From positions 81,769 through 145,768 of the forward strand of contig CALWZC010000006.1 in assembly GCA_944385935.1 (NCBI GenBank): 64,000 nucleotides of DNA. The letters run 5' to 3'. Source of the DNA: an uncultured Anaerofilum sp. (GTDB lineage: Bacteria > Bacillota > Clostridia > Oscillospirales > Ruminococcaceae). How positions within the stretch are numbered: position 1 is the first letter of the stretch; the number at the start of each line of letters is the position of its first letter. The position numbers were made by a program, and so were the translations under genes. Of this stretch, positions 7,571-16,254 are shown one piece after another. A model generated the notes under the pieces. The model was not told the DNA's origin, did not search any database, and saw nothing but the letters and a program-made list of their open reading frames with translations.

Positions 7571-9172
7571 TTATTCACTTCTGCCAAACTCGGATAGCTG
7601 CAAGCCCTCATTATGCTGCAATGCCCAGTTGATAGACCAAGGAGAGGAAAACAAAATTAGCTTGTTTCCCTTCAAGTCCTCAATACGTTTGGTGTCGCTG
7701 GTCAAATCCAAAGTTTTGGGGTCAAGGTCGGTGTTTTCAATCCAACGGATATGCTCATAGGGGAGAGTTTGCATCCGAATATCTACATTATATTCGTTTT
7801 TCAGTCGGTACTCCAATACTTCAAATTGCAAAACGCCTACAACGCCTACAATTACCTCTTCCATGCCGCCGTTCAGCTCTCGGAAAATTTGGATAGCACC
7901 TTCCTGTGCAATCTGCTCAATTCCCTTTACAAACTGTTTACGCTTCATGGTGTCCACCTGTGTTACCCGTGCAAAATGCTCAGGGGCAAAGGTGGGAATG
8001 CCCTCAAATTGGAACTTGTCCTTTCCGTTGCACAGAGTATCACCAATGGAGAAGATACCAGGGTCAAACAAGCCCACAATATCACCTGCATAGGCTTCCT
8101 CAACAGTGGCTCGGTCTTGTGCCATCAGTTGGGTAGATTGTGCCAGCTTAATCTTTTTGCCTCCCTGCACATGGTATACTTCCATGCCACGGGTAAACTT
8201 GCCACTGGTAATGCGCAAAAAGGCAATGCGGTCACGATGTGCCTTGTTCATGTTTGCCTGAATCTTAAATACAAAGCCAGAGAAATCTGGGCGCATGGGG
8301 TCAATCAATCCCATGTTGGAATTGCGAGGCAAGGGAGAGGTAGACAGCCGCAGAAAATCCGCTAGGAAAGGCTCTACACCGAAGTTGGTTAAAGCGGAGC
8401 CGAAGAAAACCGGAGAGAGCTTGCCAGTTTGGATTTTTTCTAAATCAAAATCATAGCTTGCACCGTCCAAAAGCTCGATATCTTCTGCAAGCTGTTGGTG
8501 CAGAGGTGCAGTAATCAGGTCATCCAGATTGCTGTCCCCCAACTCGGCGGTAATTTCCGCTACCATTTTGGTACCGTTGGCCTTTCCGTCCTCATTTTGG
8601 AAGGCGAGAATTTTGCGGCTTTCTCGGTCAAATACACCTTTGAACTCTTTTCCACAGCCGATGGGCCAGTTCATGGGATAGGTCTGAATGCCTAGAATAT
8701 TCTCAATCTCCTCCATCAGGTCAAAGGGGTTGCGGGCCTCTCTGTCCATCTTGTTGATAAAAGTGAAAATGGGAATATTGCGCAGGGTGCAAACCTTAAA
8801 TAGCTTGATGGTCTGTGCCTCAACACCTTTGGCGGCATCAATAACCATAACGGCACTATCCGCAGCCATCAAGGTACGGTAGGTGTCCTCGGAGAAATCT
8901 TGGTGTCCCGGGGTGTCCAAAATGTTGATGCACTTTCCATTGTAATTAAATTGCAATACCGAAGAAGTAACCGAAATTCCACGTTGCTTTTCAATTTCCA
9001 TCCAGTCACTAACGGCATGACGAGCATTTTGTTTACCCTTTACACTACCAGCCTGCTGAATAGCACCACCGTACAATAGCAGCTTTTCGGTAAGGGTGGT
9101 TTTGCCGGCATCCGGGTGGCTGATGATAGCAAAAGTGCGCCGGCTTTGGATTTGTTGTTCCAGTTCTGTCAT
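7571..9172 (-). CDS. prfC: Peptide chain release factor 3
   Basis: Translational GTPase RF3, which recycles class-I release factors RF1/RF2 from the ribosome after peptide release. The 533-residue length is standard. The G domain shows G1 SHPDAGKTT at 18-26, G3 DTPGHQDF, and G4 NKMDREARNPFDLMEEIE, the RF3-specific continuation that separates it from EF-G and TetM. Domains II and III follow (GSALTNFGVEPFL; GVVGVLQFEVLEYRL). The ATG at 9172 has AAGGAGG 9 bases upstream. Transcribed alone. Confidence 0.97.
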   Translation of the reverse strand: MTELEQQIQSRRTFAIISHPDAGKTTLTEKLLLYGGAIQQAGSVKGKQNARHAVSDWMEIEKQRGISVTSSVLQFNYNGKCINILDTPGHQDFSEDTYRTLMAADSAVMVIDAAKGVEAQTIKLFKVCTLRNIPIFTFINKMDREARNPFDLMEEIENILGIQTYPMNWPIGCGKEFKGVFDRESRKILAFQNEDGKANGTKMVAEITAELGDSNLDDLITAPLHQQLAEDIELLDGASYDFDLEKIQTGKLSPVFFGSALTNFGVEPFLADFLRLSTSPLPRNSNMGLIDPMRPDFSGFVFKIQANMNKAHRDRIAFLRITSGKFTRGMEVYHVQGGKKIKLAQSTQLMAQDRATVEEAYAGDIVGLFDPGIFSIGDTLCNGKDKFQFEGIPTFAPEHFARVTQVDTMKRKQFVKGIEQIAQEGAIQIFRELNGGMEEVIVGVVGVLQFEVLEYRLKNEYNVDIRMQTLPYEHIRWIENTDLDPKTLDLTSDTKRIEDLKGNKLILFSSPWSINWALQHNEGLQLSEFGRSE

Positions 9173-9524
9173 AAAAAGCCATTCCTCCTTGATAAAAAGA
9201 TTTTCTCAATTTTTGCATGTGAATTTTTTACATGTTCCTTTGTGCCTCCTTAAATAGAGATATTTTCTATCAAAATTCACAGAAAAAATCCGCTGGAAGA
9301 AAGGCGGAAACTTCTTTTGGATTTTTGTACAGATGTTCCTATTGTAGCCAATCTCAAAGGCATTTGCAACCAAAAATATCAAATAAATCACAGGAATGTA
9401 GAAAATTTGAAAAGCCAAACAATCCGCAGCAAATCCCTGCATAAAAATTGTTGAAAGTGAAAAAAAGAGTTGTAGAATGAAAGAGATGAACACCCCTATA
9501 AAAGCAAAAAGGAGCGATTGTGAA
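9173..9524. other. Intergenic region between divergent prfC and SGNH hydrolase genes
   Basis: This 352-base AT-rich stretch holds the ribosome site of prfC at its left end and the promoter candidate of the SGNH gene at 9451-9478. A short dyad (CATGT / ACATG at 9216-9234) lies upstream of prfC. I find no credible gene or structured RNA here. Confidence 0.5.
9451..9478 (+). promoter_or_regulatory. Candidate sigma-A promoter of the SGNH hydrolase gene
   Basis: TTGAAA (9451-9456), 16-base spacer, TAGAAT (9473-9478), then GGAG and the ATG at 9525. Confidence 0.5.
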
Positions 9525-10157
9525 ATGAAACAAATTTTGTGTTTTGGGGATTCCAACACCTTCGGCAGCGACCCCAGCCCAGAAGGATTCCGTCATCCCT
9601 ACCATTTGCGTTGGCCAGGCATTGTACAGCAGCTTTTGGGCGAAGAATTTTATGTCATTGAGGAAGGTATGGGAGGACGGACAACGGTATTTTCCGACCC
9701 TTTGGAACCTATGCGATGCGGAATTTCCTATCTTCCAGTTGCTTTGCAAAGCCACCAGCCTTTGGATTTGGTTATCCTGTCTTTGGGTACCAACGATTGC
9801 AAAGGAATGTTTTCCGCTTCCCCACGGGTAATTGCAGCAGGAATGGAACGGCTGGTACAAACAGTCCAATGGTTTCCCTTTAGTGGGCAAACCAAGCCTC
9901 CGAAAATATTGATTGTTTCTCCCATTCATATGGGCAAACAAATGCAGCAATGTCCTTTTGCCAGCTTAGATGAGGAAAGTGCAAGAAAGGTAGAGCAGTT
10001 GGCACCTCTATACAAACAGGTTGCAGAGCAACACGGATGTGCTTTTTTGGATGCTTCTATGGTGGCAAAACCGGGATGTGACCAAATACACATGGATGCA
10101 GACAGCCATGCAGCTTTGGCAAAAGAAATTGCAAATAAAATAAAAGAATTGTTTTAA
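9525..10157 (+). CDS. SGNH/GDSL-type esterase
   Basis: 210-residue serine hydrolase of the SGNH superfamily. Block I is CFGDSNTFG with the nucleophile Ser. The glycine block is in MGGRT, block III is SLGTNDCK, and the C-terminal catalytic pair is in DQIHMDADSH (Asp-x-x-His). The sequence resembles the arylesterase/acetyl-xylan-esterase-like GDSL group that begins ILCFGDSNT; there is no signal peptide, so it acts in the cytosol. The ATG at 9525 is chosen because GGAG lies about 10 bases upstream and the family normally starts here. The substrate is unknown. Confidence 0.9.
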   Translation: MKQILCFGDSNTFGSDPSPEGFRHPYHLRWPGIVQQLLGEEFYVIEEGMGGRTTVFSDPLEPMRCGISYLPVALQSHQPLDLVILSLGTNDCKGMFSASPRVIAAGMERLVQTVQWFPFSGQTKPPKILIVSPIHMGKQMQQCPFASLDEESARKVEQLAPLYKQVAEQHGCAFLDASMVAKPGCDQIHMDADSHAALAKEIANKIKELF

Positions 10158-10161
10158 TGCA

Positions 10162-10198
10162 AAAAGGCAGCCCTAATACCCATGGGCTGCCTTTTTTG
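10162..10198. terminator. Bidirectional terminator
   Basis: GGCAGCCC (10166-10173) pairs with GGGCTGCC (10184-10191). AAAAA precedes on the left and TTTTTT follows on the right. It separates the convergent SGNH and sulfatase genes. Confidence 0.9.
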
Positions 10199-10201
10199 TA
10201 A

Positions 10202-12049
10202 TTAGCTATCAAACATCATTGCATATTGTAGGGTGTGTTGCAGTTGAAGCAGTTGTTTCTGTTGGTCAGATGCTGTGCTGGAGATAGTTCCATCAGGCTG
10301 TAAAATCCAGCCTGCACTGGTTCCCATAAGGGTATCCCGTGTGGAATAAAGCCACTGGAACCATGGAGAAATGGGGCCATCCATTTTACTTAAAAAGGTG
10401 GGAAGAAGAAGGTAAGGAGGAAAACTTCCCCCATCGGAACCAGCAAAATCGCAGCCCTGATTGCTCCACATAAGATAGGGCACAGTATGGGTGTATTGCC
10501 ATTGTTCTTGGGCAGAAAGACCTTCCAACTGCTTGGTAATATCCAAAAGTTCTACACCATCCTGTTGTCCGATGGCTGTTTGATGGTCGCCAAAGAACAG
10601 CACAATCACTTCTCGGTCTACGGTACGAAAATAGTCGGTAATCTGCTTCATCATCAGGTCAGCATCTCGCAAACCAGTGATAACGCTTTTAAAGCTCTCT
10701 TGGTAATAGGTGGGCACATTGGGAATTTCTCCAGTTGCCTGATATTCTTCTGGGTACTCTCCCGGAAGGTTGGGAATATGGTTTTGCATGGTGACCATAT
10801 GTAAAAATACCGGGGAACCATCAGAACAAGCCTGCTCATATTGTTGAATCAGCTCCTCTGCTGCTTGCTGGTCAGAAATATATTTACCGGCGGTTTGGGT
10901 GTGTTCCATGGAATCCATGTCTACAAAGCTATCAAATCCCATGTTGGGATAGGCAGAATTTCTATGGTAGATGGAACCATCAAAGGGATGGATGGCAATG
11001 GTTTTGTATCCTAATTCTTTTAGATAGGAAGGATAGGCAGGAAAATTCTCATTTTTGGAAACATATTGCACATAGGGCACTACACCTTCCGGCAAAAAAG
11101 AGGTGGAAAAGCCAGTTAGTGCCCCAAATTCCATGTCCGCAGTTCCGCCAGAATATTTGTCACTGTAATAGACACCAGAAACGCCCTCTTTTGCCAAAGC
11201 ATTATAGTTGGCGGTAAGGGATTCGCAGCCAGTTACAGTGGGATAATTGCCCAAATGGTAATAGCTTTCCATCATAACCACTACAATGTCCGGTGTAGAT
11301 GTGGGGGATTGTTTTGCAGGAAGCTGCTGCAAAGCGGCAGTTTTGGTGGCAGAGGAATAGCCTTGAGGAACCTGGGGAGAAAGATGGCCCAAATAGCTCA
11401 TAAATCCAGTGATAAATCCCGCAGAATCATAGAGATGTTTGGCTCTGCCCGGAATGGGAGAAAGCCCCAAAGCCTTTGGGATAGGGCCATACCACAGAAC
11501 ACCTGTCATCCACACAACCATTGCTACACCTGTGCCAATGGTCTGGAGAAGTTGCTGTTTTATAGAGGGCTTTTTCAGGTGAAAAGGGAACAGAGCAATA
11601 GCCATCCCTATCACAGCTATCCCAAATACAACCATGGATACTGTGGGGAAAAGGTCCATGCCTCCAGCTACTCCAGCGGCATCCTTTGCCAGTAAAATAT
11701 CAGCGGGCAGCATGGGGTCTCCTCGATAGGCTTGCTTAAAAAAACAAGCATAGCTGCCAGCAAAGATACAAAGCCCTGCAACGGTTGCCGAAATCCATAC
11801 ACGCCGAAAAAGAAAGCAAAGGAGCATAAGGAAAAGAAATACTACAACTGTGCCGGCAAGGGCAGAAATGCTATGTGTTACAAGCCAAGGAAAGGGAGAT
11901 AGTAAGTTGTCCAACCGAACAGCTTGGGCAAAAAAAGTAAATACCAAAGCAGATATACCACACAACACACCAGCAAAAGCAATGGAAATTGTTCTTTTGT
12001 GGTGAAGATAGTGAAACAGGTAATTTTTCATAAACATTTTCTTTTGCAA
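10202..12049 (-). CDS. LTA-synthase-family membrane sulfatase
   Basis: Polytopic alkaline-phosphatase-superfamily enzyme of the lipoteichoic acid synthase type, which transfers glycerol phosphate from phosphatidylglycerol outside the cell. About five N-terminal TM helices are followed by an extracellular catalytic domain. Visible catalytic motifs are VVMMESYYHLG (metal site), GGTADMEFGALTGF (Thr nucleophile of LtaS-type enzymes), and FFGDHQTA (metal-binding Asp-His). I place the start at a TTG at 12049, 9 bases after GGGGGAGGA, giving 615 residues; ATGs at 12037 and 12031 are alternatives with no good ribosome site. Which polymer it makes cannot be told. Confidence 0.9.
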   Translation of the reverse strand: MQKKMFMKNYLFHYLHHKRTISIAFAGVLCGISALVFTFFAQAVRLDNLLSPFPWLVTHSISALAGTVVVFLFLMLLCFLFRRVWISATVAGLCIFAGSYACFFKQAYRGDPMLPADILLAKDAAGVAGGMDLFPTVSMVVFGIAVIGMAIALFPFHLKKPSIKQQLLQTIGTGVAMVVWMTGVLWYGPIPKALGLSPIPGRAKHLYDSAGFITGFMSYLGHLSPQVPQGYSSATKTAALQQLPAKQSPTSTPDIVVVMMESYYHLGNYPTVTGCESLTANYNALAKEGVSGVYYSDKYSGGTADMEFGALTGFSTSFLPEGVVPYVQYVSKNENFPAYPSYLKELGYKTIAIHPFDGSIYHRNSAYPNMGFDSFVDMDSMEHTQTAGKYISDQQAAEELIQQYEQACSDGSPVFLHMVTMQNHIPNLPGEYPEEYQATGEIPNVPTYYQESFKSVITGLRDADLMMKQITDYFRTVDREVIVLFFGDHQTAIGQQDGVELLDITKQLEGLSAQEQWQYTHTVPYLMWSNQGCDFAGSDGGSFPPYLLLPTFLSKMDGPISPWFQWLYSTRDTLMGTSAGWILQPDGTISSTASDQQKQLLQLQHTLQYAMMFDS

Positions 12050-12272
12050 TGCAAAAAATCCTCCCCCATATAAAACAAAATCTTTTCTAAAAGCAAACGA
12101 AATAAAAACAAAAATCCTTTCAAAGTGTATCACAAAAGGGTGGAAAAATCATGAATTTTTGAATAAAACAAAAAATGCTTTCACCTAATTTTCAATAAAT
12201 CTTCCAGTTTTTGTCACAGCAAATTTGTAAAGTAGAACAGAATGCAGCAGACCAGAAGAAGGAGGAGCTGGA

Positions 12273-13310
12273 ATGATAGAAGCAAAGAATCTTACCAAAT
12301 ACTATGGCAGCCGCTGCGCAGTGAAAGAACTTTCTTTTTCGGTAGAAAAAGGGCAGATTGTAGGACTTTTAGGGCCTAACGGTGCAGGAAAATCTACCAC
12401 CATGAAAATGCTAACAGGATGTATGGCACCTAGCCATGGAAGTGTTTTGGTAGAGGGGTACGACTTAGCAACCCAGCCCATAAAAGCAAGGGGACAAATT
12501 GGATATTTACCAGAGGAGCCACCTTTGTATCAGGATATGAAGGTGGGAGAATATCTAAACTTTGTAGCGGAACTGCGAAAACTGCCCAAAGCTACCCGAA
12601 AAACCGAAGTGGAAACAGCCAGCAAACAAGCGGGAGTAGGTGAGGTAATGGGTAGGCTGATTCGTAATCTTTCCAAAGGCTACCGCCAACGTGTGGGATT
12701 GGCGGCGGCTTTGGTGGGGCATCCTCCTTTTTTGATTTTGGATGAACCAACTGTTGGGTTAGACCCCCAACAAATGATAGAAATGCGACAACTTATTCAA
12801 GAATTGGGCAAGGAACACACTGTTTTGCTTTCCAGCCATATTCTTAGCGAAGTTAGCGCAGTATGTGACCATATTCTCATTGTGTCGGGGGGAGAATTGG
12901 TTGCACAAGGCACACCAGAAGAACTGCAAGAGCAAATGCAGGCATCTGGTGGGTTGGAAATTGTTGTTATTGGTCAAGAGGAAGTTGCAAAAAATGCTTT
13001 GGCAGCACTAGAATGGGCAACAATCCTTTCTATTTCTGCTGAAAATGACCAACTCCAGATTGTGTTGGAAATGCCACAGGACACCCAAAAGAAAGCAGAA
13101 CTTTCTGCAACATTGGCACAGGCAGGATGCCCTGTTATTTCTATGAAAGAGCGTGCTGCCAGCTTGGAGGAAATTTTCTTGCAGGTGACACAAAACCCAC
13201 CCCAACGAATAGAGGAACAGCCAGAGCAGCAAGAAGAACAGACAAAAGAGCAACAAGAACAATCCCAGCAACAAACCCCAGAGGAGGAGCAGAATGAAAG
13301 CGATTTATAA
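12273..13310 (+). CDS. ABC transporter ATP-binding protein, GldA-like
   Basis: ATPase of an ABC-2-type transporter, 345 residues. Walker A GPNGAGKST is at about 34-42, the signature is LSKGYRQRVGLA, Walker B is LILDEPTVGLDP, and the H-loop is SSHILSEV. After the nucleotide-binding domain and a C-terminal ABC-associated domain, the last about 40 residues are almost pure Glu/Gln (EEQPEQQEEQTKEQQEQSQQ), an unusual low-complexity tail. GAAGGAGGAG precedes the ATG. Its stop overlaps the permease start by 17 bases. With the two next genes it forms the GldA-GldF-GldG arrangement known from Bacteroidetes gliding genes and widespread, without gliding, in Firmicutes. Confidence 0.93.
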   Translation: MIEAKNLTKYYGSRCAVKELSFSVEKGQIVGLLGPNGAGKSTTMKMLTGCMAPSHGSVLVEGYDLATQPIKARGQIGYLPEEPPLYQDMKVGEYLNFVAELRKLPKATRKTEVETASKQAGVGEVMGRLIRNLSKGYRQRVGLAAALVGHPPFLILDEPTVGLDPQQMIEMRQLIQELGKEHTVLLSSHILSEVSAVCDHILIVSGGELVAQGTPEELQEQMQASGGLEIVVIGQEEVAKNALAALEWATILSISAENDQLQIVLEMPQDTQKKAELSATLAQAGCPVISMKERAASLEEIFLQVTQNPPQRIEEQPEQQEEQTKEQQEQSQQQTPEEEQNESDL

Positions 13311-14154
13311 ACGAGAACTTGCCTCGCACCTGCGGGGATTGGTTGGTTGGATAGCCATTGCCATGTTGCTGTTTGTAACGGGCATTTATTTTACTGCCTA
13401 TAATCTGCAAGGGCAGATTCCCTATTTTGGCTATGTACTAGGTTCCATTAGTTTTATTCTCATTTTTCTCTGCCCTGCTTTATCCATGCGAACCTTTGCC
13501 GAGGAGCGCAAACAAAAAACCGACCAATTATTGTTGTCGGCACCCGTATCCCTTACCTCCATTGTTTTGGGGAAATATCTAGCATTGATAACTGTATTTG
13601 CCATTCCGGTGGCAATCTGCGGTTTGTATCCTCTCATCCTTATGCAGTTTGGCCATGTGCCTTTGCTGGAAACATACACCACATTGCTTGCCTTTTTTCT
13701 GTTGGGTTGTGCTTGCCTTTCGGTGGGAGTATTCTTTTCTACTTTAACCGAAAATCAAATAATTGCTTTTGTTGCCACAGTGGTGGTGTTGTTAGTAAGC
13801 TACTTGATGAATGGGCTAAAAACCTTTGTGACAGGTTCTCAAACGGGCATTGTGTTGTTTTCGGTTTTGGCACTGGCAGCAGGGGCATTGGCATGGTATC
13901 TCGCCCGAAATTTTGTGTTGGGGGCAGTGGTATTTACCGTGTTGGAGTTGCTTTTAGCAGCCGCCACTTTAGTGAAAACAGGATTTATGGCAAATGCTCT
14001 AGATGCTCTGCTAGATGGTGCAGCAATGTTTACCCGATTTGACAGCTTTTTGAATGGTACCTTAGACCTAACAGCATATCTATACCTATTTACAGTGATA
14101 GCACTGTTCCAATTTTTTGCTGTGCAGGTGTTGGAAAAACGCCGTTGGAGCTGA
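13294..14154 (+). CDS. ABC-2 permease, GldF-like
   Basis: 286-residue membrane protein with six predicted TM helices, partner of the ATPase before it. The start MKAIYKRELASHLRGLVGWIA and the segment MRTFAEERKQKTDQLLLSAPVSLTSIVLGKYLA are typical of the GldF/ABC-2 permease group. Its start lies inside the end of the ATPase gene with GAGGAG just upstream. The transported substrate is unknown. Confidence 0.92.
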   Translation: MKAIYKRELASHLRGLVGWIAIAMLLFVTGIYFTAYNLQGQIPYFGYVLGSISFILIFLCPALSMRTFAEERKQKTDQLLLSAPVSLTSIVLGKYLALITVFAIPVAICGLYPLILMQFGHVPLLETYTTLLAFFLLGCACLSVGVFFSTLTENQIIAFVATVVVLLVSYLMNGLKTFVTGSQTGIVLFSVLALAAGALAWYLARNFVLGAVVFTVLELLLAAATLVKTGFMANALDALLDGAAMFTRFDSFLNGTLDLTAYLYLFTVIALFQFFAVQVLEKRRWS

Positions 14155-14170
14155 AAAGGGGGCTAATAGA

Positions 14171-15601
14171 ATGAAACTGATACAAAAAATAAAAAATAAA
14201 GCACCAAACCGCTATTTTCGCAAAGGGGCCGCTACTATGGTGACAATGGCGGTAGTAGTGGCTGTTGCCATTGGAATCAATGTTGCTGTAGGAGCAGTAC
14301 CAGAAAGTATTACAAAGATAGATATGACAACAGGTGGATTGTATACCTTGGGAGATACTACAAAAACAGTGGTGGAATCCTTGCAGAAGCCGGTGCAAAT
14401 CTATTACTTGGTGCAGGATGGCCAACAAGATGCGGCAGTGGAAACCCTACTGAACCGCTATGCTCAACAAAGCAAAAACATTTCATGGGAGCTAAAAGAC
14501 CCAACTGTTTACCCTACCTTTGCCCACAACTATGATGATGCCTCAGAGGGTAGCCTCATTGTAACCTGTGGGGAAAAATATCAGGTTCTTGCCAACTACA
14601 ATTTATATCAATACGACTACGACTATACCACTGGAAACTATGATTCCTCCTTTGATGGAGAAAATCAAATTACCTCGGCTTTGCGGTATGTTTCCAGTGA
14701 AGAAACCCCAATGATTTACCAGCTAAAGGGCCACAATGAAAGCCAACTGCCTAGCGATATTTCTGATAGAATGAAGCAACAAAACCTTGCAACAGAACAA
14801 ATTAACCTGTTGAATTTGGAACAAGTGCCAGAAGATGCGGCGGCAGTAATGTTGGTATATCCCCAAAAGGATTTGACAGAACATGAAACCCAGCTTTTGC
14901 AAAGTTATCTGGACAATGGGGGAAAACTCATGCTGTTTGGAGGGTTACCCCAAAGCGATATGACCAATTTGTCTGGCATTTTATCTCAGTATGGACTCCA
15001 TTCCACCAATGGTTTGGTGGTGGAACAAGATTCTGCCCATATCTATGGAGGATTCCCCAATGTGTTGCTTCCCAATATCGCACAAAACTCTATGACACAG
15101 GGAGCAGATACCAATGGTTATGTGTTGATGGAAAGCTGTGAAGGAATTGTAGTAGATGAAGAATTGCCTGAGAATGTTACCGCCACACGACTGCTGACCA
15201 CCTCAGAACAAGCAATTTCAAAAGCCAACTGGACAGAACTATCCACATGGGAGAAGGAAGAAGGCGACCTGCAAGGGCCTTTCTCTGTGGGTGTATGGGC
15301 AGAAAAAACCATAGAAGATACCCAAAGTGCAGTGGTGTGGTTTGGTTCGGCAGGCTTGCTGGATAGCAATGCAGATGCCTTGGTGAATGGCAACAACTCC
15401 GCTTTGGTGCTTTCGGTATTGGCAGGACTTGCGGGACAGGATGTAGAAACTTTGGGTATTGCTTCCAAAACTCTTGCAGCAGAATACCTAGTAGTGCCAA
15501 CCGCAGACGCCAGCCGCTGGAACATAATTTGTATGTATGTGCTGCCCTTTGCGGCCTTAGTGGTAGGAATTGCTGTTGCTATCCGCCGTCGAATGGCATA
15601 A
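14171..15601 (+). CDS. GldG-family ABC-associated protein
   Basis: 476-residue protein with one TM helix near the N-terminus (about 18-40), a large extracytoplasmic domain, and a second TM helix just before a short basic C-terminus (RRRMA). The segment DMTTGGLYTLGDTTKTVVESLQKPVQIYYL is the mark of the GldG/IFT52-like domain. It follows the GldF-like gene by 16 bases with AAGGGGGC at the right distance for the ATG at 14171. In this operon it should be the extracytoplasmic part of the same transporter; its role is not known in detail. Confidence 0.88.
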   Translation: MKLIQKIKNKAPNRYFRKGAATMVTMAVVVAVAIGINVAVGAVPESITKIDMTTGGLYTLGDTTKTVVESLQKPVQIYYLVQDGQQDAAVETLLNRYAQQSKNISWELKDPTVYPTFAHNYDDASEGSLIVTCGEKYQVLANYNLYQYDYDYTTGNYDSSFDGENQITSALRYVSSEETPMIYQLKGHNESQLPSDISDRMKQQNLATEQINLLNLEQVPEDAAAVMLVYPQKDLTEHETQLLQSYLDNGGKLMLFGGLPQSDMTNLSGILSQYGLHSTNGLVVEQDSAHIYGGFPNVLLPNIAQNSMTQGADTNGYVLMESCEGIVVDEELPENVTATRLLTTSEQAISKANWTELSTWEKEEGDLQGPFSVGVWAEKTIEDTQSAVVWFGSAGLLDSNADALVNGNNSALVLSVLAGLAGQDVETLGIASKTLAAEYLVVPTADASRWNIICMYVLPFAALVVGIAVAIRRRMA

Positions 15602-15647
15602 TAAGCAACCAATTTCGACAAAAAGGCTTTTCTGCTTATGGGAAAAA

Positions 15648-15656
15648 TGCTATACT
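15648..15656 (+). promoter_or_regulatory. Extended -10 promoter of the DUF3592-like gene
   Basis: TGCTATACT fits TGnTATAAT with one mismatch and lies about 70 bases before the ATG at 15727. Confidence 0.45.
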
Positions 15657-15726
15657 ATAACCACCACACCCAAAAGGGTGGATGGAATTTGTGCAGGAAT
15701 GTCCTGTTTTGGGAGGATATGAAACG

Positions 15727-16188
15727 ATGAACCCCTTTTTGATTTTGGGTATTGTGTGTTTGGCAGCAGCCGCATTTTATGGTTGGACACTGTATTCCAT
15801 TTCTAAAGTAATTAAAACCCAACGGCGGTTTGATGGCCATGACCATGCAAAGGTGCTGAAGGTTTGCCCTCGGCAGCAGTTGCCCTCAGCCGTTGCCAAT
15901 GGTGCAGGGGTTGGCACACTGCCCGGTATGGCAAATCCCGGCGATGAATATGCCATTGTAGCCTTTGAGCCTGAACCACGAGTACACATTGAAACCACCA
16001 CCAGCTTTGGAATGCCAACAGGCTTTTTTAAAGGGGTAGAAACTGTAGAAATTCAATATGACCTCAATACCCCCACTCGTATTTATTTGTGTGATGAACG
16101 CCCCATTTTGGCAAAACATAAGTTTTTTCAGATAATGGCTGGAGTATTTTTGGTATTTGGTTTGTTGGGGATTTTATTGGGACTATAA
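15727..16188 (+). CDS. Two-TM membrane protein, DUF3592-like
   Basis: 153 residues with TM helices at about 4-24 and 130-151 and a roughly 100-residue soluble domain between them. This layout and the segment IQYDLNTPTRIYLCDERPI resemble DUF3592 proteins, for which no function is established. GGGAGG lies about 10 bases before the ATG at 15727. Its own candidate promoter and the terminator after it make it a single-gene unit. Confidence 0.7.
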   Translation: MNPFLILGIVCLAAAAFYGWTLYSISKVIKTQRRFDGHDHAKVLKVCPRQQLPSAVANGAGVGTLPGMANPGDEYAIVAFEPEPRVHIETTTSFGMPTGFFKGVETVEIQYDLNTPTRIYLCDERPILAKHKFFQIMAGVFLVFGLLGILLGL

Positions 16189-16206
16189 AATTTATGTATG
16201 GAAATA

Positions 16207-16250
16207 CAAAAAGGCTGATTGCTCCTTATTGGGAGGCAACCAGCCTTTTG
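16207..16250. terminator. Bidirectional terminator
   Basis: AAAAGGCTG pairs with CAGCCTTTT around an inner TTGC-TCC / GGA-GGCAA stem. It separates convergent genes. Confidence 0.8.
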
Positions 16251-16254
16251 TGGT

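Noticed and set aside
9354..9950. Long minus-strand open frame over the SGNH hydrolase start
   Set aside because: It is antisense to a gene with clear family motifs, has no ribosome site, and its translation shows no recognisable domain.
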